Source: DAIDKA01 sp035487155 | Lineage (GTDB): Bacteria; Pseudomonadota; Gammaproteobacteria; Steroidobacterales; Steroidobacteraceae | Direction of reading: 5' to 3' | Assembly: GCA_035487155.1 (NCBI GenBank) | Contig: DATHMK010000090.1 | Span: forward strand, 74,846-138,845 | Length of the DNA: 64,000 nt | In this document: piece after piece, positions 42,505-51,646 of the stretch | Layout of the letters: each line of letters starts with the position of its first letter | Numbering within the stretch: the first letter of the stretch is position 1 | Made by a program: the position numbers and the translations under genes | The notes under the pieces: model-generated | Databases searched by the model: none | What the model saw: only the letters and a program-made list of their open reading frames with translations | What the model was told of the DNA's origin: nothing

Positions 42505-45087
42505 GTGGCTGTCATCAGGGGGCTTTGGTCGGGCGGCTGTGCCGCCCTGTTGGCGTGCCTCGCCGTGCTCCCGGCGCAGGCCCAGAATCGTGGTCCGCGC
42601 GCACTCATCACCGCGCCGATCGATGCGCGCACGCTGACTGTGCTGCGAGGCAACACCCGTCCCGAGGCCACCCCCGCCAATGATCGCGGGCGCCTCTCCG
42701 ATACCGAGCCCCTCACGCACCTTCAGCTGCTGCTCAATCGGCCGCCCGAAAGCGCGCGCGCCCTGGCGCAGTACATCGACTCCCTGCACGATCGTGCTTC
42801 GCCCAACTATCGCCGCTGGCTGACGCCCGTGCAGATTGCGCAGCGCTTCGGACCGGCCGCGGCAGATATTGCTGCCGTCACTGAGTGGCTGAGGAGCCAA
42901 GGGTTCACCGTCAATGCGGTCGCGCCAAGCGGCATGATCATCGACTTTTCGGGTAATGCCGGACAGGTGACCAGCGCGTTTCATACTGAAATGCATCACT
43001 ACGCCCTCAATGGCGTGCTGCACCTGGCCAATGCCAGCGATCCCCAATTGCCCTCGGCCCTGGCGCCCGCGGTGCACGGCATCGTCTCGCTGCACGACTT
43101 CTTTCCACGACCCCTGTCCGTGCCGCGTGTTCAGTACACTGTGGCAGGCTCGCCCACGTTGTTCCTGCTGGCCCCGGCGGATCTGGCCACCATCTACTCC
43201 ATGACGGCCCCGTTTGGCGCGGGCTTGACGGGCGCCGGGCAGACCATCGCGGTGGTGGAGGATTCGGATATCTATTCGGCGAATGATTGGTCGACCTTCC
43301 GCAGCACTTTCAATCTTACGGGCTATACCTCGGGCACGCTGGTGCAGACCCATCCGCCACCGGCCAGTGGCGGCAGCAACTGTACGGATCCCCATGTGCT
43401 CAGCAATGGCGACGATGGCGAGGCGACTCTGGATACCGAGTGGGCCAGCGCCGCGGCCCCCGGGGCGACAATCGAGGTCGCCAGCTGCCGCAATACCGCG
43501 ACGACGTTCGGCGGACTCATTGCCCTGCAGAACCTCATCGATGCCGCCACTCCGCCCGCCATCATCAGCATCAGCTACGGTGAGTGCGAGGCGCTGCAGG
43601 GCGCCCCGGGCAATGCGGCCTTTGCCACGGCCTACGAGCAGGCGGTGGCGGAGGGCGTGTCAGTGTTCGTCGCCGCGGGCGATGAGGGTGCAGCGGGCTG
43701 TGATGCGAAGCTGACCAACGCCACTCACGGCATCGCCGTGAATGGCATGGCTTCTTCGCCTTTCAATGTCGCGGTGGGCGGAACCGACTTCGGCGACACC
43801 TATGCGGGCAGCGAGACGAGCTATTGGAGCAGCAGCAACTCGGCCAGCTACGCTTCCGCGCTGACCTATGTTCCGGAAATCCCCTGGAACGATTCCTGTG
43901 TCGGCGCGTTGCTCGCCAGCTTCGAGGGCTTTGGCGTTGGCTATGGCAGCAATGGCTTCTGCAACAGTCTCGCCAAGAACTCGGCGTTCCTGACGACCGC
44001 CGCCGGCAGTGGCGGCCCGAGCGGCTGTGCCACGGGCGCGCCGACGGTGTCCGGCGTCGTCAGTGGCAGCTGCGCCGGCAATGCCAAGCCTTCCTGGCAA
44101 AGCGGTGTGGCCGGCATTCCCGCCGATGGCGTGCGTGACCTGCCCGACGTGGCGTTGTTTTCGGGTAACGGTCTGTGGGCTCATTACTATGTGTATTGCT
44201 GGTCGGACCCCAACCAGAAGTCCGCCGCGCCCTGCAGCGGCGCGCCCAGCACCTGGGCCGGCGCCGGCGGCACCTCGTTCGCGGCACCGATCCTGGCGGG
44301 CGTTCAGGCGCTGGTCAATCAGGCCTCCGGCGCAGTGCAGGGCAACCCAAACTATATCTACTATCGGCTGGCGTCCATTCAGGCCGGCAGCGGACTCAAC
44401 TGCAACGCCACCAACGGCAATGCCATCGACCCCGCCTGCATCTTTCATGACATCACGCAAGGCGATATGGCCGTGAACTGCACCGGCGGCAACAACTGCT
44501 TTCTGCCCTCGGCTACCTACGGACAGCTCTCCACCAGCAATTCGATTTCCGCTCCGGCCTATTCGGCAAGCGCCGGATGGGATTTTGCGACCGGTCTGGG
44601 TTCAGTGAATGTCGCCAATCTGATCAATGCCTGGAACGCATCCGACCTGTCATTGTCAGGTACGGCCACGCAGCTGTCCGGAGGCCTGCTGTCGTTCTCG
44701 CTGAAGGTCACCGACAATGGGCCCCAGAATGCCTCTGCCGTTACCGTCACGAGCGCGCTGGCGGCGGGCATGGCGCTGGTCAGCGCCAGCAGCAGCGTGG
44801 GCTGCTCGCAGTCGGGTCAAACGCTGACCTGCACGCCAGGCGCACTGGCGCTGGGCTCTGCGACGACCCTGACAGTGGTCATCCAGCCGGGTAATTCCAG
44901 CGCCTCGCAATTGAGTTTCCTGGCCCAGTCATCCGGCGGTGAGGTGGATCCGGCAGATGGCACGCTGAGCTTTGCGCTGAATACTGCGGGGCAGGTGCCC
45001 GACACCGACGGTCCGCTGCCGCCCTGGGCATTTGCGTGCCTGGGTCTGCTGCTGGCCGCCATGGCGACCCGCCGGCGCAGCGCATGA
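42505..45087 (+). CDS. Secreted S53 (sedolisin/kumamolisin) peptidase with C-terminal sorting tail
   Basis: 860 residues from GTG 42505. A signal peptide ends near LPAQAQ. Residues about 60-200 are a pro-kumamolisin activation domain (LTHLQLLLNRPPESARALAQYIDSLHD). The catalytic domain holds DDGEATLDTEWASAAAPGA (Glu/Asp pair), FVAAGDEGAAGC (oxyanion Asp) and GGTSFAAPILAG (catalytic Ser). A DUF11-like beta domain precedes the tail: TDGPLPPWAFACLGLLLAAM then ATRRRSA, motif-helix-basic. S53 enzymes act at acid pH on proteins. The stop overlaps the exosortase start as ATGA, so peptidase and exosortase are coupled and the tail is probably that enzyme's substrate. Confidence 0.9.
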   Translation: MAVIRGLWSGGCAALLACLAVLPAQAQNRGPRALITAPIDARTLTVLRGNTRPEATPANDRGRLSDTEPLTHLQLLLNRPPESARALAQYIDSLHDRASPNYRRWLTPVQIAQRFGPAAADIAAVTEWLRSQGFTVNAVAPSGMIIDFSGNAGQVTSAFHTEMHHYALNGVLHLANASDPQLPSALAPAVHGIVSLHDFFPRPLSVPRVQYTVAGSPTLFLLAPADLATIYSMTAPFGAGLTGAGQTIAVVEDSDIYSANDWSTFRSTFNLTGYTSGTLVQTHPPPASGGSNCTDPHVLSNGDDGEATLDTEWASAAAPGATIEVASCRNTATTFGGLIALQNLIDAATPPAIISISYGECEALQGAPGNAAFATAYEQAVAEGVSVFVAAGDEGAAGCDAKLTNATHGIAVNGMASSPFNVAVGGTDFGDTYAGSETSYWSSSNSASYASALTYVPEIPWNDSCVGALLASFEGFGVGYGSNGFCNSLAKNSAFLTTAAGSGGPSGCATGAPTVSGVVSGSCAGNAKPSWQSGVAGIPADGVRDLPDVALFSGNGLWAHYYVYCWSDPNQKSAAPCSGAPSTWAGAGGTSFAAPILAGVQALVNQASGAVQGNPNYIYYRLASIQAGSGLNCNATNGNAIDPACIFHDITQGDMAVNCTGGNNCFLPSATYGQLSTSNSISAPAYSASAGWDFATGLGSVNVANLINAWNASDLSLSGTATQLSGGLLSFSLKVTDNGPQNASAVTVTSALAAGMALVSASSSVGCSQSGQTLTCTPGALALGSATTLTVVIQPGNSSASQLSFLAQSSGGEVDPADGTLSFALNTAGQVPDTDGPLPPWAFACLGLLLAAMATRRRSA

Positions 45088-45584
45088 GTCCGCTGCGCCG
45101 TGCGCTGATACTTGCCGCCATATTCGGCGTCCTGCAATTGGGCTGGCAGGCCCTGAGCGGCACTGTCGTTCATCGCGCGGTCGTGGACAATGCCACCGTG
45201 GGGGTTGCGGCGCTGTTGGTGAACGCGCTGACACCGGCCGTCCACGCCGCGGCGGTGGGTACCACCGTGCATGCGATGGGCGGCGGTTTGAACATCATCA
45301 ATGGCTGCGACGGCACCGAAACCTGGTTCCTGCTGTGCGCGGCCTTCGCCGTCGCGCCGCTGAAGTGGCGCGCCCGGGTCGTGGGTCTGGCCCTGGGGAG
45401 CATGCTGGTCTTTGTGGTCAACCAGCTGCGCATTCTCGCTTTGTTCTACGCCAACCGTAATGATCCGGAGGTCTTCAACCTGCTGCACGCCATCGTCGGG
45501 CCGATCGTGGTGATCCTCGCCGTGGCATCTTTTTTCTATGTCTGGATGACGCATCATGCGACGCGCTCTACCGGGCCTGCCTGA
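45084..45584 (+). CDS. Small exosortase (XrtH-like)
   Basis: 166 residues, about five membrane helices. The exosortase/archaeosortase triad is visible: Cys75 in INGCDGTE, Arg116 in NQLRILALFY and His135 in LLHAIVG. The short length and the neighbouring membrane gene recall XrtH, whose usual tail is IPTLxxWG; the tail next door (PLPPWAFA) differs, so the subtype is uncertain. The enzyme would cleave the sorting tail at the outer face of the inner membrane and pass the protein to a glycan or the surface. ATG 45084 overlaps the peptidase stop. Confidence 0.82.
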   Translation: MSPLRRALILAAIFGVLQLGWQALSGTVVHRAVVDNATVGVAALLVNALTPAVHAAAVGTTVHAMGGGLNIINGCDGTETWFLLCAAFAVAPLKWRARVVGLALGSMLVFVVNQLRILALFYANRNDPEVFNLLHAIVGPIVVILAVASFFYVWMTHHATRSTGPA

Positions 45585-46191
45585 ACGGCTGCTGCGGGTG
45601 CTGCTGGCGGGCGCGCTGCTGATAGGGGCAGGACGGGCGCTGCAGTCAACCCTGATCCGGCCCTTGCTGCCAGCTTTCGGCGAGACCGTGGTGCTGCTGG
45701 CCCCTGAGTTCACGATCCAGTCCCTGGAACTGGTGCCGGACCGGCCGGCGGTGGTGCGGCTGCGCGCCAATCTGCTCCAGCCCGTGCAGTTTGCAGGACA
45801 TACGGTGTTTCCCTTCGGCTGGCTGGGAATGGTGCCACAGGGGGGCTACCAGGTCGCGCTGTCCCTGACCGGCCTGCTGCAATATCCGACCGTGGTCTTG
45901 TTGATCGTTCTGGCCTGGCCGGCGGATGCCCGCACGTTCGCCATCCGGCTGCTGCCGGGTGTGGCGATGGCGGCGGCCGTGCTGCTGACCGAAGCACCCG
46001 TGACCATGGTCGCGGAGCTTTGGGGCGCGGTGCGCGACCAGGCCGACCCTGCCGCGCCATGTTACTGGATGATCGCAAGCCGCTTCCTGATGGGCGGCGG
46101 AGGCCTGCTGATTGCGGGACTTCTCGGTGCCGCCGCCATCATTCTGGCGCGGCGGCTGCGGCAGGCACCCTCGGCGGCCGCCTTCGCGTAA
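45556..46191 (+). CDS. Exosortase-associated membrane protein
   Basis: 211 residues overlapping the exosortase end by 29 bases. Predicted helices near residues 12-30, 105-120, 125-150 and 175-200, with a periplasmic segment between (FTIQSLELVPDRPAVVRLRANLLQPVQF). Length, topology and position fit the membrane protein that accompanies small exosortases of the XrtH group. A role as cofactor or docking partner of the exosortase is inferred; no catalytic motif is seen. Confidence 0.65.
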   Translation: MRRALPGLPERLLRVLLAGALLIGAGRALQSTLIRPLLPAFGETVVLLAPEFTIQSLELVPDRPAVVRLRANLLQPVQFAGHTVFPFGWLGMVPQGGYQVALSLTGLLQYPTVVLLIVLAWPADARTFAIRLLPGVAMAAAVLLTEAPVTMVAELWGAVRDQADPAAPCYWMIASRFLMGGGGLLIAGLLGAAAIILARRLRQAPSAAAFA

Positions 46192-46194
46192 ACT
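46189..46194 (+). promoter_or_regulatory. -10-like element six bases before ilvA
   Basis: TAAACT lies six bases before the ilvA ATG and there is no Shine-Dalgarno sequence. If used, transcription would begin at or next to the start codon, giving a leaderless mRNA. Confidence 0.3.
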
Positions 46195-46200
46195 TGGCGC

Positions 46201-47718
46201 ATGACCAATCCCTACATCGAACGCATCCTCAAGGCCCGGGTCTACGACGTGGCGATCGAGTCGCCCCTGGAAGCCGCGCCGCGTCTGTCGCGACGCCTGG
46301 GAAACCAGGTGCTGCTCAAGCGCGAGGATCTACAGTCGGTCTTCTCGTTCAAATTGCGCGGTGCCTACAACAAGATCGCGCATCTGTCCGAGTCGGTGGC
46401 CCGGCGTGGCGTAATCTGCGCGTCGGCCGGCAATCATGCGCAGGGCGTGGCGCTCGCCGCCCGTCGCCGCGGCGTTCCGGCCACCATCGTCATGCCCCAG
46501 ACCACCCCGCAGATCAAGGTGCAGGCGGTGATGGATCTTGGCGGGGAGGTCGTGCTGCACGGGGATGGCTACGATGCGGCATTCGAGCGGGCGCAGGAGC
46601 TGGTCCGCGAGCGCAATCTGGTCTACGTGCATGCCTTTGATGACCCGGATGTGATCGCCGGGCAGGGGACCATCGCGGTCGAGCTGCTGCGTCAATGCGG
46701 CGGTGAGGTCGACGCGGTGTTCGTGCCGGTGGGCGGCGGGGGCCTGATCGCTGGCATCGCGGTCTATATCAAGTACCTGTACCCCCGGGTGCGCATCGTT
46801 GGTGTGGAGCCCACTGACGCCAACGCCATGTACGAGTCACTGCAGGCCGGAAAACGCGTGACCCTGGAGCGGGTCGGGCTGTTTGCCGACGGCGTGGCGG
46901 TCAAGCGTGTCGGCGAGGAGAACTTCGCGCTCGCGCGCCAGTTCGTGGACGAAGTCGTGCTGGTGAACACCGATGAGATGTGTGCCGCGATCCAGGACAT
47001 CTTCGAGGATACGCGCACCATCGTCGAACCCTCTGGCGCGCTGGCGGTGGCCGGCATTCGCAAATGCATCGCCCGGGATGGCTGGCGCGACAAGCGCCTG
47101 GTCGCCATCAACAGCGGCGCCAATGTCAATTTCGACAGGCTGCGGCATATCGCGGAGCGGGCGAGCCTGGGCGGCGAACGCGAGGCGCTGTTCGCCGTTG
47201 AGATTCCTGAGCAGCCGGGCAGTTTTCTGCATTTCTGCGAGGCGCTGGGCTCGCGCAATGTCACCGAGTTCAACTACCGCTACGACAGCAGCGCGCGGGC
47301 GCAGATCTTCGCCGGTTTCAGCCTGGTAAACGGGCGCATCGAAAAAGACACGGTACTGCGCCAGCTGCGCGATGCCGGCTACGCCGTTCACGACATGAGT
47401 GACAGCGAGATGGCCAAGCAGCATGTGCGCTTCATGGTGGGCGGCCACGCCCGCGATCTGACCGATGAGGTGATCTACCGATTCGAATTTCCCGAACGTC
47501 CGGGTGCGCTGCTGAAGTTTCTGCAGGCGGTCGGAACGCGCTGGAACATCACGATGTTCCACTACCGCAATCACGGTTCGGACAACGGCCGGGTGCTGGC
47601 GGGCATCCAGGTACCCAAGGCCGAGCGCGCGGAGTTCACCCAGCACCTGAACGCGCTTCACTATCCTTACACCGAAGAGAGCGCCAATCCCGCTTACAAG
47701 ATGTTCCTGGGCGCCTGA
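46201..47718 (+). CDS. ilvA: Biosynthetic threonine ammonia-lyase
   Basis: 505 residues, the usual length for the biosynthetic two-ACT form. The PLP lysine lies in SFKLRGAYNK; SAGNHAQGVA and VGGGGLIAG bind substrate and cofactor phosphate. Residues about 330-505 are two ACT-like regulatory domains (ALFAVEIPEQPGSFLHFCEAL and IYRFEFPERPGALLKFLQAV) that sense isoleucine and valine. It converts threonine to 2-ketobutyrate, the precursor used by acetolactate synthase for isoleucine. The acetolactate synthase fragment at the left edge belongs to the same pathway but is 45 kb away. Confidence 0.95.
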   Translation: MTNPYIERILKARVYDVAIESPLEAAPRLSRRLGNQVLLKREDLQSVFSFKLRGAYNKIAHLSESVARRGVICASAGNHAQGVALAARRRGVPATIVMPQTTPQIKVQAVMDLGGEVVLHGDGYDAAFERAQELVRERNLVYVHAFDDPDVIAGQGTIAVELLRQCGGEVDAVFVPVGGGGLIAGIAVYIKYLYPRVRIVGVEPTDANAMYESLQAGKRVTLERVGLFADGVAVKRVGEENFALARQFVDEVVLVNTDEMCAAIQDIFEDTRTIVEPSGALAVAGIRKCIARDGWRDKRLVAINSGANVNFDRLRHIAERASLGGEREALFAVEIPEQPGSFLHFCEALGSRNVTEFNYRYDSSARAQIFAGFSLVNGRIEKDTVLRQLRDAGYAVHDMSDSEMAKQHVRFMVGGHARDLTDEVIYRFEFPERPGALLKFLQAVGTRWNITMFHYRNHGSDNGRVLAGIQVPKAERAEFTQHLNALHYPYTEESANPAYKMFLGA

Positions 47719-47801
47719 GCGGCCGGCAGCCAACTGTCACGCCAGCGCTATTTGCGCGCCTGTCGGCATTTGCGCACAGCCAGATCGCGATGGGTAGTGC
47801 G

Positions 47802-47807
47802 TACAAT
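47802..47807 (+). promoter_or_regulatory. -10-like element seven bases before the kinase gene
   Basis: TACAAT followed by seven bases and the ATG at 47815. No ribosome site is visible and no good -35 at normal spacing. The distance predicts a leaderless transcript. Confidence 0.35.
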
Positions 47808-47814
47808 ACCGATC

Positions 47815-48684
47815 ATGATTCCTCGGATCGCGCCGTTTGCCCGCCTCGCTCATCGTTACACCCTTGCCGGAAAACTCGGCAGCGGTGGCCAGGGTGAGGT
47901 ATGGCGCGCCTATGACGCGGTCTACCGTCAACCCGTTGCCCTCAAGATTCTCTATGGCACCTTTGCGGCCGGCCGCGATCCCTGGGAGGTCCTGCAGCGC
48001 GAGCACCAGGTGGTGCGCGGGCTCGACCATCCGCGGATTCTAAAGATCTATCCCCCGCTGCGCGCCGGTGAGCGCGCCATCCTGCCCATGCAGCTGGCGA
48101 CCGGGGGCGACCTGCGGCAATTGCGTGGCGCACCTTATCTTGAGATCGTTCCGGTGCTCATCGAGCTCGCCCGGGCGCTGGAGTACGCCCATGAACAGGG
48201 CGTCATCCACCGTGACTTGAAGCCGGCGAATGTGCTGTTCGATGCCGTAGGGCAGGTGCAGCTGGCCGATTTCGGCGTCGCCGCCCGCGCCCAGGACCGC
48301 TTCCAGATCGACCCCGCGCGCGCGGGCTGGTCGCCCTCATCGGCAAGTCCCCAGCACCTCATGGGGCTGGCGCCGACCCCGGCGGATGATCTGTACGGTC
48401 TGGGTGCGCTGGCGTTCGAGCTGCTCACCGGCACACCGCCTTACTTTCCGGACTTCGACGTGCAACGGGTGCTGCACGATCCGGTGCCGCGCATCGAACC
48501 CGTGCATCTGGCGCCGCCGCGCCTGCTCGGCCTGGTGCGCTTGCTGCTGGCCAAGAATCCCACTCAGCGGCCGCCGTCCATGGCCGCCGTCAGCCTTGCA
48601 TTGCACGCCGCACTGCAGGACCCGCTCACCTTCGAGGGCCGTCATCCCGAACACCACAGCGGGATGTTAAGCTCGGGTGTGTGA
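47815..48684 (+). CDS. Soluble Ser/Thr protein kinase (Hanks type)
   Basis: 289 residues from ATG 47815; an upstream in-frame start at 47752 is less likely. Kinase motifs: GSGGQGEVW (22-30), VALK with Lys44, a Glu in the C-helix (LQREHQVV), HRDLKPANVLF, ADFGVA, and SPQHLMG in place of APE. The domain fills the whole protein; no membrane helix or PASTA repeats. The product phosphorylates Ser/Thr in the cytoplasm, and the FHA protein at 3931 would be a natural reader, though they are far apart. It overlaps the next gene (GTGA at 48681-48684). Confidence 0.9.
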   Translation: MIPRIAPFARLAHRYTLAGKLGSGGQGEVWRAYDAVYRQPVALKILYGTFAAGRDPWEVLQREHQVVRGLDHPRILKIYPPLRAGERAILPMQLATGGDLRQLRGAPYLEIVPVLIELARALEYAHEQGVIHRDLKPANVLFDAVGQVQLADFGVAARAQDRFQIDPARAGWSPSSASPQHLMGLAPTPADDLYGLGALAFELLTGTPPYFPDFDVQRVLHDPVPRIEPVHLAPPRLLGLVRLLLAKNPTQRPPSMAAVSLALHAALQDPLTFEGRHPEHHSGMLSSGV

Positions 48685-49367
48685 CTGAAAACGCTGGGAA
48701 AGTTGTTTGGCTGGCCGGTGCCAGCGGCATGGTGGGGTCACGGGTGCTGGAGCGATTGCTGCTGGCCTCCGAATACACCCGCATCATCGCCGTAACCCGT
48801 CGGCCCCTGGGCCGCGAAGCGCAGCGGCTGGCGAACCGCATCGTGCCCTTCGTGTCGCTCGAAGCCCAACTCAAGGGACAGGCCTGTGACACGGCCGTGT
48901 GCTGCCTTGGCACCTCTTATAAGGAGGCCGGCTCGGAGGCGGCGTTTCGCGAGGCCGCACAGCTGAGTGTCCTGGCCTTCGCCAGGGCCGCCAAGGCCGC
49001 CGGCGCGCGGCGCTTCGTCATGCTGTCCTGCCAGTCGGCCAAGACCGGTTCGCGCCGGCTGGTGGAGCGGGTCCAGGGGGAGACCCTGGACGCACTGACC
49101 GCATTGGGCTTCGAGTCGCTTGACATCCTGCTTCCAGGGCCGCTGCTGGGTCTGCGCCGCGGGCTGCAGCTGTCGCACCTCGTGGCAATGTCCGGCGCCG
49201 CGGTGCTGCGTCCCCTGCAGTTCGGTGCGCGCGAACGCCAGCGGGCCATTGGCGCATCCGAGGTGGCGGCGGCCATGGTCGGCGCCGTGCGTTCGGGCCG
49301 CCGCGGGATCTACCGTTACGAGTTTTCAGGTATCCAGGCACTTTCCAGAATCCGCGGCAGAACGTGA
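48681..49367 (+). CDS. NAD(P)-binding Rossmann protein, TIP30/HTATIP2-like
   Basis: 228 residues from GTG 48681, coupled to the kinase stop. The nucleotide motif GASGMVGSRV is at residues 13-22, and DTAVCCLGTSYKEAGSEAAFRE plus ARRFVMLSCQSAK are typical of atypical SDRs of the TIP30/oxidoreductase group. The active-site YxxxK is not evident, so it may bind a nucleotide without acting as a dehydrogenase. Coupling to a kinase is notable; function unknown. Confidence 0.8.
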   Translation: MTENAGKVVWLAGASGMVGSRVLERLLLASEYTRIIAVTRRPLGREAQRLANRIVPFVSLEAQLKGQACDTAVCCLGTSYKEAGSEAAFREAAQLSVLAFARAAKAAGARRFVMLSCQSAKTGSRRLVERVQGETLDALTALGFESLDILLPGPLLGLRRGLQLSHLVAMSGAAVLRPLQFGARERQRAIGASEVAAAMVGAVRSGRRGIYRYEFSGIQALSRIRGRT

Positions 49368-49429
49368 TGCAGTTAACATCGACAGCCGCTGCGGCGTGAC
49401 AGATTCTGGAATTCGGTCGCGCCACGCCG

Positions 49430-51640
49430 GTGCCTACGGTCCGGCTGTTGCATTATTTCCTACGACTTCATGCGGGTGTGCCCTCAAGGATGTATCGCGC
49501 AGCATTCAAAAGCCCAATGACACGGCGCTTCGTCCTGATCATTGGCCTGTCCACCCTGGTACCGGTTCTGCTCCTGGCCGCCCTGTCCGGTCGTGCCGCC
49601 CTTGGGCCCGCGCTGCTCGGCACCGTCGTGGGCGTCGTGGCCGCGATGCTGTGCACCGCTGCTGCCGTGTCCTACCTGGTGCGTCGTTACCAGCCCAGTC
49701 TGGTGGCGCTGCGCGATGGCTTCCACGACCTGGCCGCCACCGGATTTGCCGAGGTGCCGGCGGTGGGCCGCGACGACATGGAGAGCCTCCTGCAGGCCTT
49801 CAATCGCTGCGCCCAGCGCGTTCGCCAACAGCACGCCAACCTGCAGACCCTTAGTGAAGTGGATCGGCTGCTGCTGCAGCCCGGCAGCCTGGAGCCGGTA
49901 CTTGATGCCATCCTCACCCGGGTGCAGCGGGTCACCGCCTGCAACAGCACGGGTATCGTCCTGCGTGATCCGGATGCGCCCTGGCGCGGACGGGTCTACA
50001 TGGCCGCCAGGAACCATCGCGACCTGCCGGTCAGCCGCGTGGCCCTGGACGATGACATGATGACGACGCTCGCCGCCGAGCCCGAAGGGCTGACGGTCAC
50101 GCGCTGCGAGGACGCCCGGCACAGCTTCCTCGCGCCGATGAAGGGCCTGGGATCGGAGTTCTTCTGGGTCTGGCCGGTGAAGCTCGGGGCCCACGTGGAG
50201 GCCATCCTGGCCGTGGGCTACAGGGACCCGCCCATTGCCGATCCGCACATCGCCCATTGCGGCAGCGAGTTCGCCGCCCGCCTGGCCATCGCGCTCACCA
50301 AGAGTGCCCGTGAAGAGCAGCTGTACCGCCAGGCGCACTTCGACCCGCTCACCGGGCTGCCCAACCGTGTCCTGTTCTGCAGCCGGCTGTCCGCGCAGCT
50401 GCAGATTGCCACCACCGGCATGGCCGATGGTGCGGTGCTCTATATCGATCTGGATCATTTCAAGAAGATCAACGACACCGTGGGACATGCCGCCGGGGAC
50501 CAGGTCCTGAGCATCGCCGCGCAGCGCCTGCGGGCCTGCGTCAAGGAAGGCGACACCGTGGCGCGCCTTGGTGGTGATGAGTTCGCCGTCATCCTGCGCG
50601 ATGTGGTGAGCGCGGAAGCCGCCGATGCCGTTGCGCAGCGCATTGTCAGCTCGCTCCAGCAGCCGCTGCTGCTCGGCGGACGCGAGCACACGGTATGCGC
50701 GAGCATCGGCATTGCGCTGTTTCCGCGCGACGGCGAGGCCATCGATGCGCTGCTGCGCAACGCCGACACCGCCATGTACCGCGCCAAGGATCTGGGTCGC
50801 GGCCGCGCCATGTTCTACGATGCCAACATGGGGGGCCAGCGGCCCACGCTCTCGGACACCGGACTGCAGCTGGCGCTGCGGCGGCGCGAGTTTTCGCTGT
50901 TCTACCAGCCGCAGTATTCGATTGCGGACGGCTCGCTCACCGGGCTTGAGGCGCTGCTGCGCTGGCAGACCCAGCGCGAGGGCATGCGCCAGCCCGGGGA
51001 TTTCGTACCGGCGGCCGAGGAGAGCGGCCTGATCGTGGATATCGGTGGCTGGGTGCTCGAGACCGCCTGCGCGCAGCTTGCGTCCTGGCGCGAGCAGGGA
51101 CTGTCACCGCCGCGACTGGCGCTGAATATCTCGCTGCAGCAGTTGCGGCATCCGGAGTTTGTACGCAGCGTGCGCCGCATGCTCGACCGCTTCGGCCTGC
51201 CCGGGGACATCCTCGAACTGGACATCGACGAGCAGGTGCTCGCCGACCCGTCCAACAGCGCCATGGTCGAGCGTCTGGCGCAAACCGGCGTGTGCCTGGC
51301 GCTGGACGGAATCGGCACCGGTTATTCCTCGCTGAATTACCTGCGTCAGTTCCCGATCAGCGCGGTGAAGATCGATCGCAGTTTCCTCGCCAACGTGCCG
51401 CAGGATTCGACCGCGGCCACGATGATCGAAACCGTCATCGTGATGGCGCATTCACTGCAGAAGCGGGTGGTGGCCGAGGGCATCGAGACCATCGAGCAGC
51501 TTGATTTCCTGCGCGAGCGCCGCTGCGACTGCGCGCAGGGCTACTACCTTGCACGGCCATTGCCGGCGGCATCGGTGACCGAGTTGCTCAGTTCGCGTAT
51601 CTACGACAACTCCCCCGAGGACGCCCGCGCCGCGGGTTAA
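49430..51640 (+). CDS. GGDEF-EAL protein with membrane anchor, GAF-like sensor and degenerate EAL motif
   Basis: 736 residues if GTG 49430 is used; ATG 49490 and 49517 are alternatives. Two membrane helices (FVLIIGLSTLVPVLLLAAL and LGTVVGVVAAMLCTAAAVSYLV), a HAMP-like stretch, a GAF-like domain (about 150-290), GGDEF (LGGDEFAVIL intact) and EAL (GLEALLRW intact). In EAL, NIS, VKIDRSF, VAEGIET and AQGYYLARP are present, but the metal-binding DDFGTG reads LDGIGTGYSSL near 51304: the second Asp is Gly. Loss of that Asp normally abolishes c-di-GMP hydrolysis, so the protein is probably a cyclase or a c-di-GMP sensor. A c-di-GMP riboswitch lies just downstream. Confidence 0.88.
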   Translation: MPTVRLLHYFLRLHAGVPSRMYRAAFKSPMTRRFVLIIGLSTLVPVLLLAALSGRAALGPALLGTVVGVVAAMLCTAAAVSYLVRRYQPSLVALRDGFHDLAATGFAEVPAVGRDDMESLLQAFNRCAQRVRQQHANLQTLSEVDRLLLQPGSLEPVLDAILTRVQRVTACNSTGIVLRDPDAPWRGRVYMAARNHRDLPVSRVALDDDMMTTLAAEPEGLTVTRCEDARHSFLAPMKGLGSEFFWVWPVKLGAHVEAILAVGYRDPPIADPHIAHCGSEFAARLAIALTKSAREEQLYRQAHFDPLTGLPNRVLFCSRLSAQLQIATTGMADGAVLYIDLDHFKKINDTVGHAAGDQVLSIAAQRLRACVKEGDTVARLGGDEFAVILRDVVSAEAADAVAQRIVSSLQQPLLLGGREHTVCASIGIALFPRDGEAIDALLRNADTAMYRAKDLGRGRAMFYDANMGGQRPTLSDTGLQLALRRREFSLFYQPQYSIADGSLTGLEALLRWQTQREGMRQPGDFVPAAEESGLIVDIGGWVLETACAQLASWREQGLSPPRLALNISLQQLRHPEFVRSVRRMLDRFGLPGDILELDIDEQVLADPSNSAMVERLAQTGVCLALDGIGTGYSSLNYLRQFPISAVKIDRSFLANVPQDSTAATMIETVIVMAHSLQKRVVAEGIETIEQLDFLRERRCDCAQGYYLARPLPAASVTELLSSRIYDNSPEDARAAG

Positions 51641-51646
51641 CATTTT

